Assembly (NCBI RefSeq): GCF_029542785.1
Contig: NC_083377.1
Coordinates: forward strand, 248,001-312,000
DNA from: Malassezia japonica
Taxonomy: Eukaryota; Basidiomycota; Malasseziomycetes; Malasseziales; Malasseziaceae
Reading direction: 5' to 3'
DNA: 64,000 bases
Part shown: positions 11,295 through 19,709 of the stretch, piece after piece
How the letters are laid out: each line of letters opens with the position of its first letter
Numbering within the stretch: position 1 is the first letter of the stretch
Program-made: the position numbers and the translations under genes
The notes under the pieces: model-generated
Seen by the model: only the letters and a program-made list of their open reading frames with translations
Told to the model about the DNA's origin: nothing
Database searches by the model: none

Positions 11295-11461
11295 CTAGTT
11301 CGTAGCATGACAGGCCCCAGCCTTGACATCTCCACATCAATTGCGCCATGCGCGCATTCTGCTAGACGTGAGCGGTTCTTCTAGAAACGTTTAGTCATGC
11401 TACGTCATATCTTTGGTCTGTGCCCGGTGGCACACGACTGATAGCGTCCTTTCAGAACATC

Positions 11462-12483
11462 ATGAGTACGCAAGTGGAACTCGGAACGGTTTTCAAGGGT
11501 AGCAAGAGCGGCAAGATTGTCCAAGCCAAGGGCGCTACGCGCGAGCTGCACCCCAGCAGGTGGTGATCGATATCGCCTACTCGGGCCTGTGTGGCACTGA
11601 CCTGCACTTCCGCAAGGCCGATATGGTGCTGGGCCACGAAGGCGTCGGTGTCATCTCGCAGGTCGGCAGCGATGTCAAGGTGCTCAAGGTCGGCGACCGT
11701 GTCGGCTGGGGCTACAACCACGACGCCTGCGGCTACTGCAATCAGTGCTGGTCCGGTGATGACATCCTGTGCCCTGAGCGCCAGATGTACGGCAGCGCAG
11801 ACCTCGACTTTGGTAGTTTCGGCGACCGTGCAGTGCTCAATGCGATGTACGTGCACAAGATTCCCGACAACATACCCCTTCGCCTCGCTGGCCCTCTGCA
11901 GTGTGGTGGTGCGACCGTGTACGCTGCGATTGTGAACTCGGCCATCCGCCCTCGTGACCGTGTGGGTGTGCTGGGTCTCGGTGGCCTTGGCCACCTTGCT
12001 GTGCAGTACCTTGCCAAGATGGGTTGCGATGTGGTCGTGTTCAGCGGCACCGACAACAAGAAGCAGCAGGCCTTTGAGCTCGGCGCTACCGACTTTGTTG
12101 CCACCAAAGGAAACCCTAAGTTTGAGGGTGTGAAGCCGATCGACCACCTCCTTGTCTCTACGAACCAGCAGCCCGACTGGAATACCTACTTTTCGATCCT
12201 CGCTCCCAACGGCTCGATTGTTCCGCTGTCCGTGTCGTTCGAGGAGATGAAGCACCCCTATGCGGACATTCTCATGAAGCAGCTCAAGATCACCGGTAGC
12301 CTCGTGGCCAACCGCCAGGTGCACCGCGAGATGCTCGAGTTCACCGCGCGTCACGGCATCAAGCCGATGGTTGAGGAGCTCCCGATGACCGAGGAAGGCC
12401 TCAACACTGCCTTTGACCGCCTTGAGAAGGGTGATGTGCGCTACCGCTTCGTCCTCAAGTCGCAGACGACCAACGCCGAGTAA
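11462..12483 (+). pseudogene. Alcohol dehydrogenase, array copy 10 (frameshifted, C4 run)
   Basis: This is the last of five consecutive C4 units; the premature TGA is at 11564-11566. An intact unit follows. Confidence 0.75.
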
Positions 12484-12650
12484 CTAGTTCGTAGCATGAC
12501 AGGCCCCAGCCTTGACATCTCCACATCAATTGCGCCATGCGCGCATTCTGCTAGACGTGAGCGGTTCTTCTAGAAACGTTTAGTCATGCTACGTCATATC
12601 TTTGGTCTGTGCCCGGTGGCACACGACTGATAGCGTCCTTTCAGAACATC

Positions 12651-13673
12651 ATGAGTACGCAAGTGGAACTCGGAACGGTTTTCAAGGGTAGCAAGAGCGG
12701 CAAGATTGTCCAAGCCAAGGGCGCTACGCGCGAGCTGCACCCCCAGCAGGTGGTGATCGATATCGCCTACTCGGGCCTGTGTGGCACTGACCTGCACTTC
12801 CGCAAGGCCGATATGGTGCTGGGCCACGAAGGCGTCGGTGTCATCTCGCAGGTCGGCAGCGATGTCAAGGTGCTCAAGGTCGGCGACCGTGTCGGCTGGG
12901 GCTACAACCACGACGCCTGCGGCTACTGCAATCAGTGCTGGTCCGGTGATGACATCCTGTGCCCTGAGCGCCAGATGTACGGCAGCGCAGACCTCGACTT
13001 TGGTAGTTTCGGCGACCGTGCAGTGCTCAATGCGATGTACGTGCACAAGATTCCCGACAACATACCCCTTCGCCTCGCTGGCCCTCTGCAGTGTGGTGGT
13101 GCGACCGTGTACGCTGCGATTGTGAACTCGGCCATCCGCCCTCGTGACCGTGTGGGTGTGCTGGGTCTCGGTGGCCTTGGCCACCTTGCTGTGCAGTACC
13201 TTGCCAAGATGGGTTGCGATGTGGTCGTGTTCAGCGGCACCGACAACAAGAAGCAGCAGGCCTTTGAGCTCGGCGCTACCGACTTTGTTGCCACCAAAGG
13301 AAACCCTAAGTTTGAGGGTGTGAAGCCGATCGACCACCTCCTTGTCTCTACGAACCAGCAGCCCGACTGGAATACCTACTTTTCGATCCTCGCTCCCAAC
13401 GGCTCGATTGTTCCGCTGTCCGTGTCGTTCGAGGAGATGAAGCACCCCTATGCGGACATTCTCATGAAGCAGCTCAAGATCACCGGTAGCCTCGTGGCCA
13501 ACCGCCAGGTGCACCGCGAGATGCTCGAGTTCACCGCGCGTCACGGCATCAAGCCGATGGTTGAGGAGCTCCCGATGACCGAGGAAGGCCTCAACACTGC
13601 CTTTGACCGCCTTGAGAAGGGTGATGTGCGCTACCGCTTCGTCCTCAAGTCGCAGACGACCAACGCCGAGTAA
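12651..13673 (+). CDS. Alcohol dehydrogenase, array copy 11 (intact)
   Basis: An intact 340-aa unit with the C5 run, lying between frameshifted copies 10 and 12. Its protein is identical to copy 1. Confidence 0.93.
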   Translation: MSTQVELGTVFKGSKSGKIVQAKGATRELHPQQVVIDIAYSGLCGTDLHFRKADMVLGHEGVGVISQVGSDVKVLKVGDRVGWGYNHDACGYCNQCWSGDDILCPERQMYGSADLDFGSFGDRAVLNAMYVHKIPDNIPLRLAGPLQCGGATVYAAIVNSAIRPRDRVGVLGLGGLGHLAVQYLAKMGCDVVVFSGTDNKKQQAFELGATDFVATKGNPKFEGVKPIDHLLVSTNQQPDWNTYFSILAPNGSIVPLSVSFEEMKHPYADILMKQLKITGSLVANRQVHREMLEFTARHGIKPMVEELPMTEEGLNTAFDRLEKGDVRYRFVLKSQTTNAE

Positions 13674-13840
13674 CTAGTTCGTAGCATGACAGGCCCCAGC
13701 CTTGACATCTCCACATCAATTGCGCCATGCGCGCATTCTGCTAGACGTGAGCGGTTCTTCTAGAAACGTTTAGTCATGCTACGTCATATCTTTGGTCTGT
13801 GCCCGGTGGCACACGACTGATAGCGTCCTTTCAGAACATC

Positions 13841-14862
13841 ATGAGTACGCAAGTGGAACTCGGAACGGTTTTCAAGGGTAGCAAGAGCGGCAAGATTGTC
13901 CAAGCCAAGGGCGCTACGCGCGAGCTGCACCCCAGCAGGTGGTGATCGATATCGCCTACTCGGGCCTGTGTGGCACTGACCTGCACTTCCGCAAGGCCGA
14001 TATGGTGCTGGGCCACGAAGGCGTCGGTGTCATCTCGCAGGTCGGCAGCGATGTCAAGGTGCTCAAGGTCGGCGACCGTGTCGGCTGGGGCTACAACCAC
14101 GACGCCTGCGGCTACTGCAATCAGTGCTGGTCCGGTGATGACATCCTGTGCCCTGAGCGCCAGATGTACGGCAGCGCAGACCTCGACTTTGGTAGTTTCG
14201 GCGACCGTGCAGTGCTCAATGCGATGTACGTGCACAAGATTCCCGACAACATACCCCTTCGCCTCGCTGGCCCTCTGCAGTGTGGTGGTGCGACCGTGTA
14301 CGCTGCGATTGTGAACTCGGCCATCCGCCCTCGTGACCGTGTGGGTGTGCTGGGTCTCGGTGGCCTTGGCCACCTTGCTGTGCAGTACCTTGCCAAGATG
14401 GGCTGCGATGTGGTCGTGTTCAGCGGCACCAACAGCAAGAAGCAGCAGGCCATGGATCTTGGCGCCACCGACTTTGTTGCCGCCAAGGAGAACCCCAAGT
14501 TTGAGGGTGTGAAGCCGATCGACCACCTCCTTGTCTCTACGAGCCAGCAGCCCGACTGGGATGCGTACTTCTCTATTATGGCTCCGAGTGGTACCGTGGT
14601 ACCGCTCACGGTTTCGTTCGAGGAGATGAAGCACCCCTACGCGGAGATTCTCATGAAGCAGCTCAAGATCACCGGCAGCCTCGTGGCCAACCGCCTGGTG
14701 CACCGCGAGATGCTCGAGTTCTCGGCTCGCCACGACATCAAGCCGATGGTTGAGGAGCTCCCGATGACCGAGGAGGGCGTCAACACTGCGGTCGAGCGCC
14801 TCGAGAAGGGCGACGTGCGCTACCGCTTCGTCCTCAAGTCGCAGCGTACCAACGCCGAGTAG
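13841..14862 (+). pseudogene. Alcohol dehydrogenase, array copy 12 (hybrid boundary unit, frameshifted)
   Basis: The first 562 bp of this coding region match the array units, including the C4 run that gives a premature TGA at 13943-13945. From 14403 the sequence diverges with many silent and some amino-acid changes: TDNKK becomes TNSKK, AFELG becomes AMDLG, and the C-terminal half differs at about 25 positions. The downstream spacer (14863-14940) is also unrelated to the array spacer. This is the right-hand junction unit of the array, with an array-type 5' half and a unique 3' half. The frame is open after the frameshift, so only one base separates it from a full-length gene. Confidence 0.85.
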
Positions 14863-14940
14863 GCTGCCGTGCGCAGAGGTTCATAGACGCTTGACCATTG
14901 CTCCACGCTTAGCTCAGCAGTGGCCCGTGCTCTTGCTACG

Positions 14941-15981
14941 ATGACAGCGCCCACGGTCGACCTGGGCACGGTGTTTACAGGGAGCCGCAGCGGTAGGATT
15001 GTGCAGGCACAAGGCGCGACGCGTGCGCTGCGTCCAGATGAGGTTGTTATTGACATTACGCACTCAGGCCTGTGTGGCACGGATCTGCACTTTCGCAAAG
15101 CCAACATGGTGCTCGGCCACGAAGGCGTCGGCATTGTGTCGCAGGTCGGCAGCGACGTGATGGTGCACAAGGTGGGCGACCGCGTCGGCTGGGGCTACAA
15201 CCACAATGCGTGCGGGTATTGCCCCGAATGCTGGAACGGCAACGATACTCTGTGCCCCGACCGCAAGATGTACGGCAGTGCAGACCGCGACTTTGGGAGC
15301 TTTGGCGACCGTGCAGTGCTCAATGCGCTGTTTGTACACAAGATCCCCGATGCAATCTCCCTGCGTGACGCCGGCCCCCTGCAGTGCGGCGGTGCCACGG
15401 TCTATGGCGCGATTGTCAATGCCAAGGTCCAGCCGCGTGACCGTGTCGGGGTGCTCGGCCTCGGCGGTCTTGGGCACCTCGCCGTGCAGTACCTGAGCAA
15501 GATGGGCTGCGAGGCGGTTGTATTTAGCGGTACCGACGACAAGAAGCAGCAGGCGACCGAGCTCGGCGCGAGCGAATTCGTCGCGACAAAAGGCAACGAA
15601 AAGCTCCGTGGCATCCGACCGCTGAACCACTTGCTCGTGTCCACGAGCCAGCAGCCCGACTGGAAGCGCTACTTTTCGATTCTTGCGCCTGGCGGCACGG
15701 TCGTTCCTCTTACTGTGTCGTCGGGCGATATGGTGCACCCCTATGCGCCGGTCCTCACCAAGCAGCTCACGATCACCGGCAGCCTTGTCGCGCGCCGCCA
15801 GGTGCACCGCGAGATGCTCGAGTTCTCTGCGCGCCACAACATCAAGCCGATGATCGAGGTGTTGCCGATGACTGAAGACGGCCTCAATACCGCGTTCGAC
15901 CGACTCGAACAAGGCGACGTGCGCTACCGCTTTGTGCTCGAGTCGCCTCGCGCTCATACCCATTATCGTGCGTCGATCTAG
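14941..15981 (+). CDS. Alcohol dehydrogenase paralog flanking the array (copy 13)
   Basis: A 346-residue CAD/MDR-type alcohol dehydrogenase, clearly diverged from the array protein but in the same orientation and family. All zinc ligands are kept (GLCGTDLH, GHEGVG, four clustered cysteines, LQCGG), as is GLGGLG. It has a distinct C-terminal tail (SPRAHTHYRASI). The ATG at 14941 is chosen; the open frame extends to a GTG at 14920 that is not used in fungi. It is probably the product of an older duplication and predates the array burst. Its TAG (15979-15981) is one base from the stop of NPA3 on the other strand. Confidence 0.92.
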   Translation: MTAPTVDLGTVFTGSRSGRIVQAQGATRALRPDEVVIDITHSGLCGTDLHFRKANMVLGHEGVGIVSQVGSDVMVHKVGDRVGWGYNHNACGYCPECWNGNDTLCPDRKMYGSADRDFGSFGDRAVLNALFVHKIPDAISLRDAGPLQCGGATVYGAIVNAKVQPRDRVGVLGLGGLGHLAVQYLSKMGCEAVVFSGTDDKKQQATELGASEFVATKGNEKLRGIRPLNHLLVSTSQQPDWKRYFSILAPGGTVVPLTVSSGDMVHPYAPVLTKQLTITGSLVARRQVHREMLEFSARHNIKPMIEVLPMTEDGLNTAFDRLEQGDVRYRFVLESPRAHTHYRASI

Positions 15982-15982
15982 T

Positions 15983-17224
15983 CTATGGCGGCGCCGGCCA
16001 GTAGCTCCCGTCGTGTTTATTCCAGCGTTTTGCGAGGCGCTCGTCGCCGCCCGGCACGCCGTACTCGGGCTTTTCCTCGTCCGAGTCCGGGTCGATAATC
16101 TCGCCGTCGCCCGCGTACTCCGGCCCGTCGACGTCGTCGTCGTTGGACGCGCGCATCTTGGAGCGCACCTTGCTGAGCCCCGAGCGCGGCTCGCGCACGT
16201 TCATATCGTGCAGCAGCGACTGCATCTGCGTCTCTTTGGACTTTTCGAGCTGTGCCTTTTTCTCGCGCTGCATGCGCTCCATCTCGGGGCGGTAGTCGGT
16301 CATGTACTCGTGCCGTGCCTCTTTCACGGCACCCAAAAAGTCGTCCATGCCCGCGCCGGTAGCCGACGACACGCCGACGGCCCGCAGGTTCTTGTAGAAT
16401 TCATCGAGGACGAGGCTCATGCTGTTCATCAGGCTGTTGAGGTAGCTCGGGTCCTCGGACCGCGGCTGCGGCGGCGCATTCGGATCCGCGGCGTGCACCG
16501 ATGGGTCGCGCGCGTTGCCTGCCATGAGCGCGCGCTGGAACGCCTCAAAGTCGTGCATCCAGTCCAGCGCAAACTGCGGGTCCTGGACGTCGGTCTTGTT
16601 AAATACGATCACAAACGGCAGGCGCGCCTTGTACATAATGCTGCACGCGTACAGCATATTCGACATGAACGTCGCCGGCGCAGTCGTGCGCGGCGTGTCG
16701 ACGACGTACGCGACGACCGTCGGCATCGCACTCGCCAGTGCGTCGGTAATGATCGACCCCGAGGCGCTCCACGTAAAGATTTCAATCTGCCCCGGCGTAT
16801 CCAGCACGACGAGATCCGTTTCGTTCGCGCGCTTCTCGGCAATCGACAGGACCTGGTCAAACTTGGTCGTAAAGAGGTTCAGCGCGGTGAGAATGCCGCC
16901 ATTGGGGCCGAGCTTGTACTCCTCCATGACGCGGGGATAGTCGACCGTGTCGCGGATGTCGACATTCGGCGAGTACCCCAGTCCCGCGACCGCCGGGTCG
17001 ATATTGATTAGGTACGGCCGCGTGGGCATGTCGCTCGCACCGGCCGCGTCCGCGTCCCCTTCTTTCTCCTTGGCCTGCTGCTCGCCGTGCGCCGCGGCGG
17101 TCTTCTTGGCCATGTGCGACGCGAGGCGCGCGACAAACGTCGACTTGCCCGAGCCCGCCATGCCAATCACAATCACCGCCGTCGCGCGCGGGGGCGGCGG
17201 CAGCGTCCCCTCGTTTGACGCCAT
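15983..17224 (-). CDS. NPA3: GPN-loop GTPase 1 (Npa3), RNA polymerase II assembly/import factor
   Basis: A 413-residue GPN-loop GTPase. In yeast, Npa3 (human GPN1/XAB1) helps assemble RNA polymerase II and import it into the nucleus. Walker A is GMAGSGKST at 21-29, the family-defining GPN triplet is at 106-108, DTPGQ is the G3-like motif, and NKTD gives guanine specificity. An insert rich in Ala, Glu and Lys (about 40-66) separates Walker A from the PYLINIDPA segment. The C-terminal tail is acidic and charged, as is usual for GPN1. The gene has no introns. Its ATG is 35 bp from that of LIP5 on the opposite strand, and its stop is one base from that of the last ADH gene. Confidence 0.93.
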   Translation of the reverse strand: MASNEGTLPPPPRATAVIVIGMAGSGKSTFVARLASHMAKKTAAAHGEQQAKEKEGDADAAGASDMPTRPYLINIDPAVAGLGYSPNVDIRDTVDYPRVMEEYKLGPNGGILTALNLFTTKFDQVLSIAEKRANETDLVVLDTPGQIEIFTWSASGSIITDALASAMPTVVAYVVDTPRTTAPATFMSNMLYACSIMYKARLPFVIVFNKTDVQDPQFALDWMHDFEAFQRALMAGNARDPSVHAADPNAPPQPRSEDPSYLNSLMNSMSLVLDEFYKNLRAVGVSSATGAGMDDFLGAVKEARHEYMTDYRPEMERMQREKKAQLEKSKETQMQSLLHDMNVREPRSGLSKVRSKMRASNDDDVDGPEYAGDGEIIDPDSDEEKPEYGVPGGDERLAKRWNKHDGSYWPAPP

Positions 17225-17240
17225 CGTGGTAGGATACCTC

Positions 17241-17246
17241 CACGTG
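17241..17246. promoter_or_regulatory. CACGTG box in the 35-bp NPA3/LIP5 divergent promoter
   Basis: The palindromic CACGTG, followed by A, lies between start codons at 17224 (minus) and 17260 (plus). The motif suits a Cbf1-like or other bHLH factor and could serve both genes. Confidence 0.5.
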
Positions 17247-17259
17247 ACTATCTCCCACC

Positions 17260-18442
17260 ATGGACCGAGTGGCGTATCGGACGCTGGGCGCGCGTGGCCT
17301 GCATACGTCGCGCGCGCTGTGTGCTCCTGGCAGCTCTGCGGCGCGTGCTGCGGTGCCTGGCTCGCGCCTGGAAGCGATGCGCGCGCGCCTGGCCGAGGAC
17401 TCGACGATCACCATCGACGACTTTGCCGAGACGAAACGCGCCGAGCGCATCCAGCTGGGCCGCATCAACGACATGCGCCTGCCGTCGTACATGAAGACAA
17501 ACATTCCCAAAGGCGCCAACTTTGGGCGCATCAAGCGCGACCTGCGCGGCCTGGGACTGTCGACCGTGTGCGAAGAGGCGCGGTGCCCCAACATTGGCGA
17601 ATGCTGGGGCGGCGAGGGCGGCAAGGAAAATGCGACGGCCACCATCATGCTCATGGGCGACACCTGCACGCGTGCGTGCCGATTCTGTGCAGTCAAGACG
17701 AGCCGTGCGCCCGCGCCGCTTGATCCCCACGAGCCGGAAAACACGGCAGAGGCGATCTCGCGCTGGGGCCTCGGCTACATTGTGCTTACGTCGGTCGACC
17801 GCGACGATATCGCAGACGGAGGCGCGGCGCACATTGCACAGACCGTGTCCAAGATCAAGCAAAAGGCGCCGCACATCCTCGTCGAGGCACTCGTGCCCGA
17901 CTTTGCGGGCGACGAGGCGTGCGTGCGCCACGTCGCGACAAGCGGCCTCGACGTGTACGCGCACAATGTCGAGACCGTGGAGCGCACGACGCCGTTTGTG
18001 CGTGACCGCCGCGCAAAGTACCGGCAGAGTCTCCAGATGCTCGCGCACGCCAAAGAGGCGCGGCCGGACCTGGTGACCAAGACGTCGATCATGCTCGGCT
18101 GCGGCGAGGCGCCGCACGAGGTCGAGCAGACGCTGCGCGACCTGCGCGAGGCCAACGTCGACGTCGTGACCTTTGGCCAGTACATGCGGCCGACCAAGCG
18201 GCACATGAAGGTGTCGGACTACGTCACGCCCGAGCAGTTTGCCGAGTGGCAGCGCAAGGCCGAGGCGATGGGCTTCTTGTACGTTGCGAGCGGGCCGCTC
18301 GTGCGCAGCAGTTACAAGGCCGGCGAGTTCTTTGTACGTTGTCCTACTCACCCAGATCAAAAACGTGATCGAGAACCGCCGCGCGGCGGGGACGCCGATC
18401 GAGGCGCGCGCACAGGATGCGCTGGCGCACCAGACAGTGTAG
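17260..18442 (+). CDS. LIP5: Lipoyl synthase, mitochondrial (radical SAM)
   Basis: Inserts two sulfurs into octanoyl groups on mitochondrial 2-oxoacid dehydrogenases and glycine cleavage H protein. Exons are 17260-18333 and 18356-18442, with a 22-nt intron (18334-18355) joining GEFF to IKNVIENRR, the conserved LipA C-terminus; the product is 386 aa. The auxiliary Fe-S cluster cysteines are C104, C109 and C115, and the radical-SAM CxxxCxxC is C136, C140 and C143. The first ~30 residues are basic and Ser/Ala-rich, as in a mitochondrial presequence. Exon 2 lies entirely opposite the 3' coding end of METTL16. Without splicing the frame reads on for about 180 unrelated codons. Confidence 0.94.
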
Positions 18443-19695
18443 GTAGATGGCCGGCAATGTGCACCGCAAACGAGTCAAAGAGCACGCGGTCAAAGCCGTA
18501 CGTCCAGTCAACGTGGACGTGCGTCGAGGTGCGGCGCACGGCGACGGCCAGGAGGGGCGTCGAGGACCGGTCCGTAGGCTCGTTGCGTGCGCGCTTGCGG
18601 CGTGCGCCGCGCGTCCAGCACGCAGAGTACAGCTCGGCGTGCGTCGCGGTGCGCGTCGAGGCCAAGACGCACTGGTCAGAAGGGAGCGTCGGGAGCGACA
18701 GGAGGAACGCGCCGACGTCGAGCGCGGCATCGCATGCAAACGAGCGGGTATGGGACGTCGGCGCGAGCGACGTGAGCGCAGGCGTCGACGTGAGCGCGTC
18801 GGGGAGGCGGCTGCCGCAAAACGACCACGCGACGCCCCACCGCTTCGTCTGCCCTTGGACAAACTCGGTGAGCGCATAGGCAATCTGGTGAGCACGGCGA
18901 CGTACCTTTTGTCTTCGGAGCGCCTTGACAAGGGTATGAACGGAGGCGAGCTTGCCGAGCATGGACGTGTACCAGCTGTGTGAGTCAAGCGACGTACACA
19001 ATCCGCTCGCGGTTCGCAGGCAGCATACTTTCGTCGAGCATGCGGAGGACAAATGCGGCCTCGCCGCCGGGGGTATACATTTCGTCGTGGCTGCCTTCAG
19101 TGGGACGGCGCGCCTCGCGCTTCGCCGCTGCGAGCGCCGCGCGCTCTTCGGGCGACGCGTAAAACGGGGGATTGCACAGCGTAAAGTGCAAGTGCCCGTC
19201 CGGCAGCAGCAACGCGTCCTTGGACGTGTGACGCAGCTCGATGCGGGTGCCAACGTGCGCGTTTTCATCAAGCATCGCTTGGGCGTGTGCGAGCGCATCT
19301 GCGTCGACGTCTGTGCCGACCATGGTCCACTGGGCGTGCAAGGCACAGCACAAGCACGCGTATATAGCGACGCTCCCAGTGCCGATATCCCCTCCGCGCA
19401 CGTCGTCGTACGACGCACAGTCTATGGGATGCAGCGCCCGCATCATGTCCTCGATCCACAACACGTAGTTGAGGCGGTTCGGCAGCGCAGGGCACAGACG
19501 ATCGTCGCGGAGCGTCACCTGGATCGAAAAGTCACGCAAGAGCAGCGCTCCGGTGACGGCACGCAGCGCCGCCGGATCGTCCCAATTCACTTGTACCTCG
19601 CCTCGGTCCTCGTGCACAAACGGCGCGAGGCGCGCATCCGCCCGCGCCAGCGCGCCGAGATCCAGTGGCGCCTGGTAGCCATTGCGGGGATGCAT
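18357..19695 (-). CDS. METTL16: METTL16-type RNA N6-adenosine methyltransferase (U6 snRNA)
   Basis: Exon 1 is 18998-19695, the 22-nt intron is 18976-18997, and exon 2 is 18357-18975, giving 438 aa. The start is the ATG at 19695 because MHPRN is the conserved METTL16 N-terminus; the TTG further up is not used. The SAM-binding motif is DIGTGS at 103-108, GTDVD is at 127-131 and the catalytic NPPF at 175-178. Splicing joins RIV to WYTSMLGK, another conserved METTL16 block. In the family this enzyme methylates the U6 snRNA residue that pairs with the 5' splice site. The last 28 codons overlap LIP5 exon 2 in antisense. The tail after roughly residue 400 is unconserved, so the exact C-terminus is less certain. 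Confidence 0.87.
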
Positions 19696-19709
19696 CAACC
19701 TCCACAACC

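Larger units (their letters stand above)
1..14402 (+). repeat. Tandem array of ~1190-bp alcohol dehydrogenase units
   Basis: Direct tandem repeat with a period of 1190 bp (1189 bp in units with a one-base deletion). Each unit is one complete ADH gene plus a 167-bp spacer carrying the terminator of one copy and the promoter of the next. By eye the units are identical in coding and spacer sequence apart from a C5/C4 run. ATGs lie at 756, 1946, 3136, 4326, 5516, 6706, 7895, 9084, 10273, 11462, 12651 and 13841. The array starts before the window, so total copy number is unknown. Its right edge is the unit beginning at 13841, which stops matching at 14403. Near identity at silent and non-coding positions implies recent amplification or continuing homogenisation by unequal crossing over or gene conversion. 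Confidence 0.97.

Noticed and set aside
1..14862. CRISPR-like or transposon explanation for the repeats
   Set aside because: Repeat units are whole genes of about 1.19 kb, with no short spacers, terminal inverted repeats, target duplications or transposase; this is a tandem gene array.
18357..18975. A separate minus-strand gene instead of METTL16 exon 2
   Set aside because: Joining through the 22-nt intron yields [11 protein letters not shown], a conserved METTL16 block, in the correct frame, so the two open frames are one gene.
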